DNA of 5,462 nucleotides from Lamprocystis purpurea (GTDB lineage Bacteria > Pseudomonadota > Gammaproteobacteria > Chromatiales > Chromatiaceae): the NCBI GenBank assembly GCA_020718945.1, contig DYRB01000233.1, positions 1 through 5,462 on the forward strand, written 5' to 3'. How positions within the stretch are numbered: position 1 is the first letter of the stretch; each line of letters opens with the position of its first letter. This document shows positions 5,376 through 5,462 of the stretch, one piece after another. Position numbers and translations under genes: made by a program. The notes below the pieces were generated by a model. It saw only the letters and a program-made list of their open reading frames with translations. It had not been told where the DNA came from and made no database searches.

Positions 5376-5405
5376 GCCGCAAATGAACGCAAATGGACGC
5401 AAATG
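5376..5405 (+). repeat. Third copy of the 30-bp iterated repeat
   Basis: This stretch is identical over 30 bp to 596-625 and in the same orientation: GCC, then GCAAATGAAC, GCAAATGGAC and GCAAATG. Similarity extends outward: TTC[A/G] precedes GCC at both sites, and an AAGAG run lies roughly 10 bp further out (5365-5369; compare 584-588). It occupies the 90-bp gap between the partial gene at the right edge and the amidotransferase start, where the operon promoter would be expected. A CGGCTG/CAGCCG dyad (5358-5363, 5374-5379) overlaps its left end. Whether the repeat affects expression is unknown. Confidence 0.85.
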
Positions 5406-5422
5406 GGATGGCTCTGTCTGCA

Positions 5423-5462
5423 TTAGCTGTTGGGGATGGCCAAGTCATTGAAGTGGCGGGTA
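5423..5462 (-). CDS. C-terminal end of an unidentified gene (partial; possibly PIN/VapC-like)
   Basis: Reading inward from the right edge on the minus strand, 12 codons give TRHFNDLAIPNS and then TAA (5425-5423). The pattern TR-x-x-F-x-x-L-x-IP resembles the C-terminal strand of PIN-domain (VapC-type) ribonucleases, where a T-R-N/H...F stretch is common. That is weak evidence from 12 residues. The stop falls just before the dispersed repeat, which fits a gene end followed by intergenic sequence. The alternative is that this is non-coding. Confidence 0.35.
   Translation of the reverse strand, partial: TRHFNDLAIPNS

Noticed and set aside
4643..5386. Long plus-strand open frame opposite the amidotransferase
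   Set aside because: Its composition is biased (Gly/Gln/Val rich) as expected for an antisense shadow, and the minus strand encodes a complete catalytic triad.
5333..5422. Sigma-70 promoter for the amidotransferase-tag operon
   Set aside because: TTGCGT hexamers occur within the repeat, but none has a credible -10 at the correct distance.

Overview
The window is GC-rich with dense coding and short intergenic gaps full of palindromic repeats. This suits a gammaproteobacterium, perhaps a purple sulfur bacterium of the Chromatiales. That placement is an inference from composition, protein style and repeat type, because there is no rRNA or other marker gene here.

Layout from left to right: a small exported TPR protein (112-576, +) sits just downstream of a REP-type palindrome. 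It converges on a Cof-type HAD phosphatase (774-1580, -). Between them lies a 130-bp element bounded by perfect 30-bp inverted repeats built from 10-bp iterations (596-625 and 696-725). Upstream of the phosphatase, a 362-bp gap (1581-1942) has no gene but holds a bulged GC hairpin and an 85-bp nested palindrome. Next comes a decayed gene for a PLP-dependent class V aminotransferase-fold enzyme (1943-2832, -), with three frame breaks and no visible PLP-lysine region. After it come a conserved-looking 118-residue protein of unknown function (2857-3213, -), a 250-bp gap with a REP-like hairpin and an AT-rich dyad, and an exported DUF302-type protein (3464-3931, -). A striking 19-bp dyad at 3998-4016 overlaps a possible -10 box of the DUF302 gene.

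The right part is a tight two-gene operon on the minus strand: a class I glutamine amidotransferase (4640-5332) whose stop overlaps the start of tag, DNA-3-methyladenine glycosylase I (4065-4643), by ATGA. A third copy of the 30-bp repeat lies just upstream (5376-5405). The window then ends in the last 12 codons of another minus-strand gene (5423-5462).

Apart from the amidotransferase-tag pair, I see no shared pathway linking the genes. No complete new multi-gene system is evident. The most interesting signals are the iterated inverted repeat, the CCTAGG dyad, the nested palindrome and the multiply broken aminotransferase gene.
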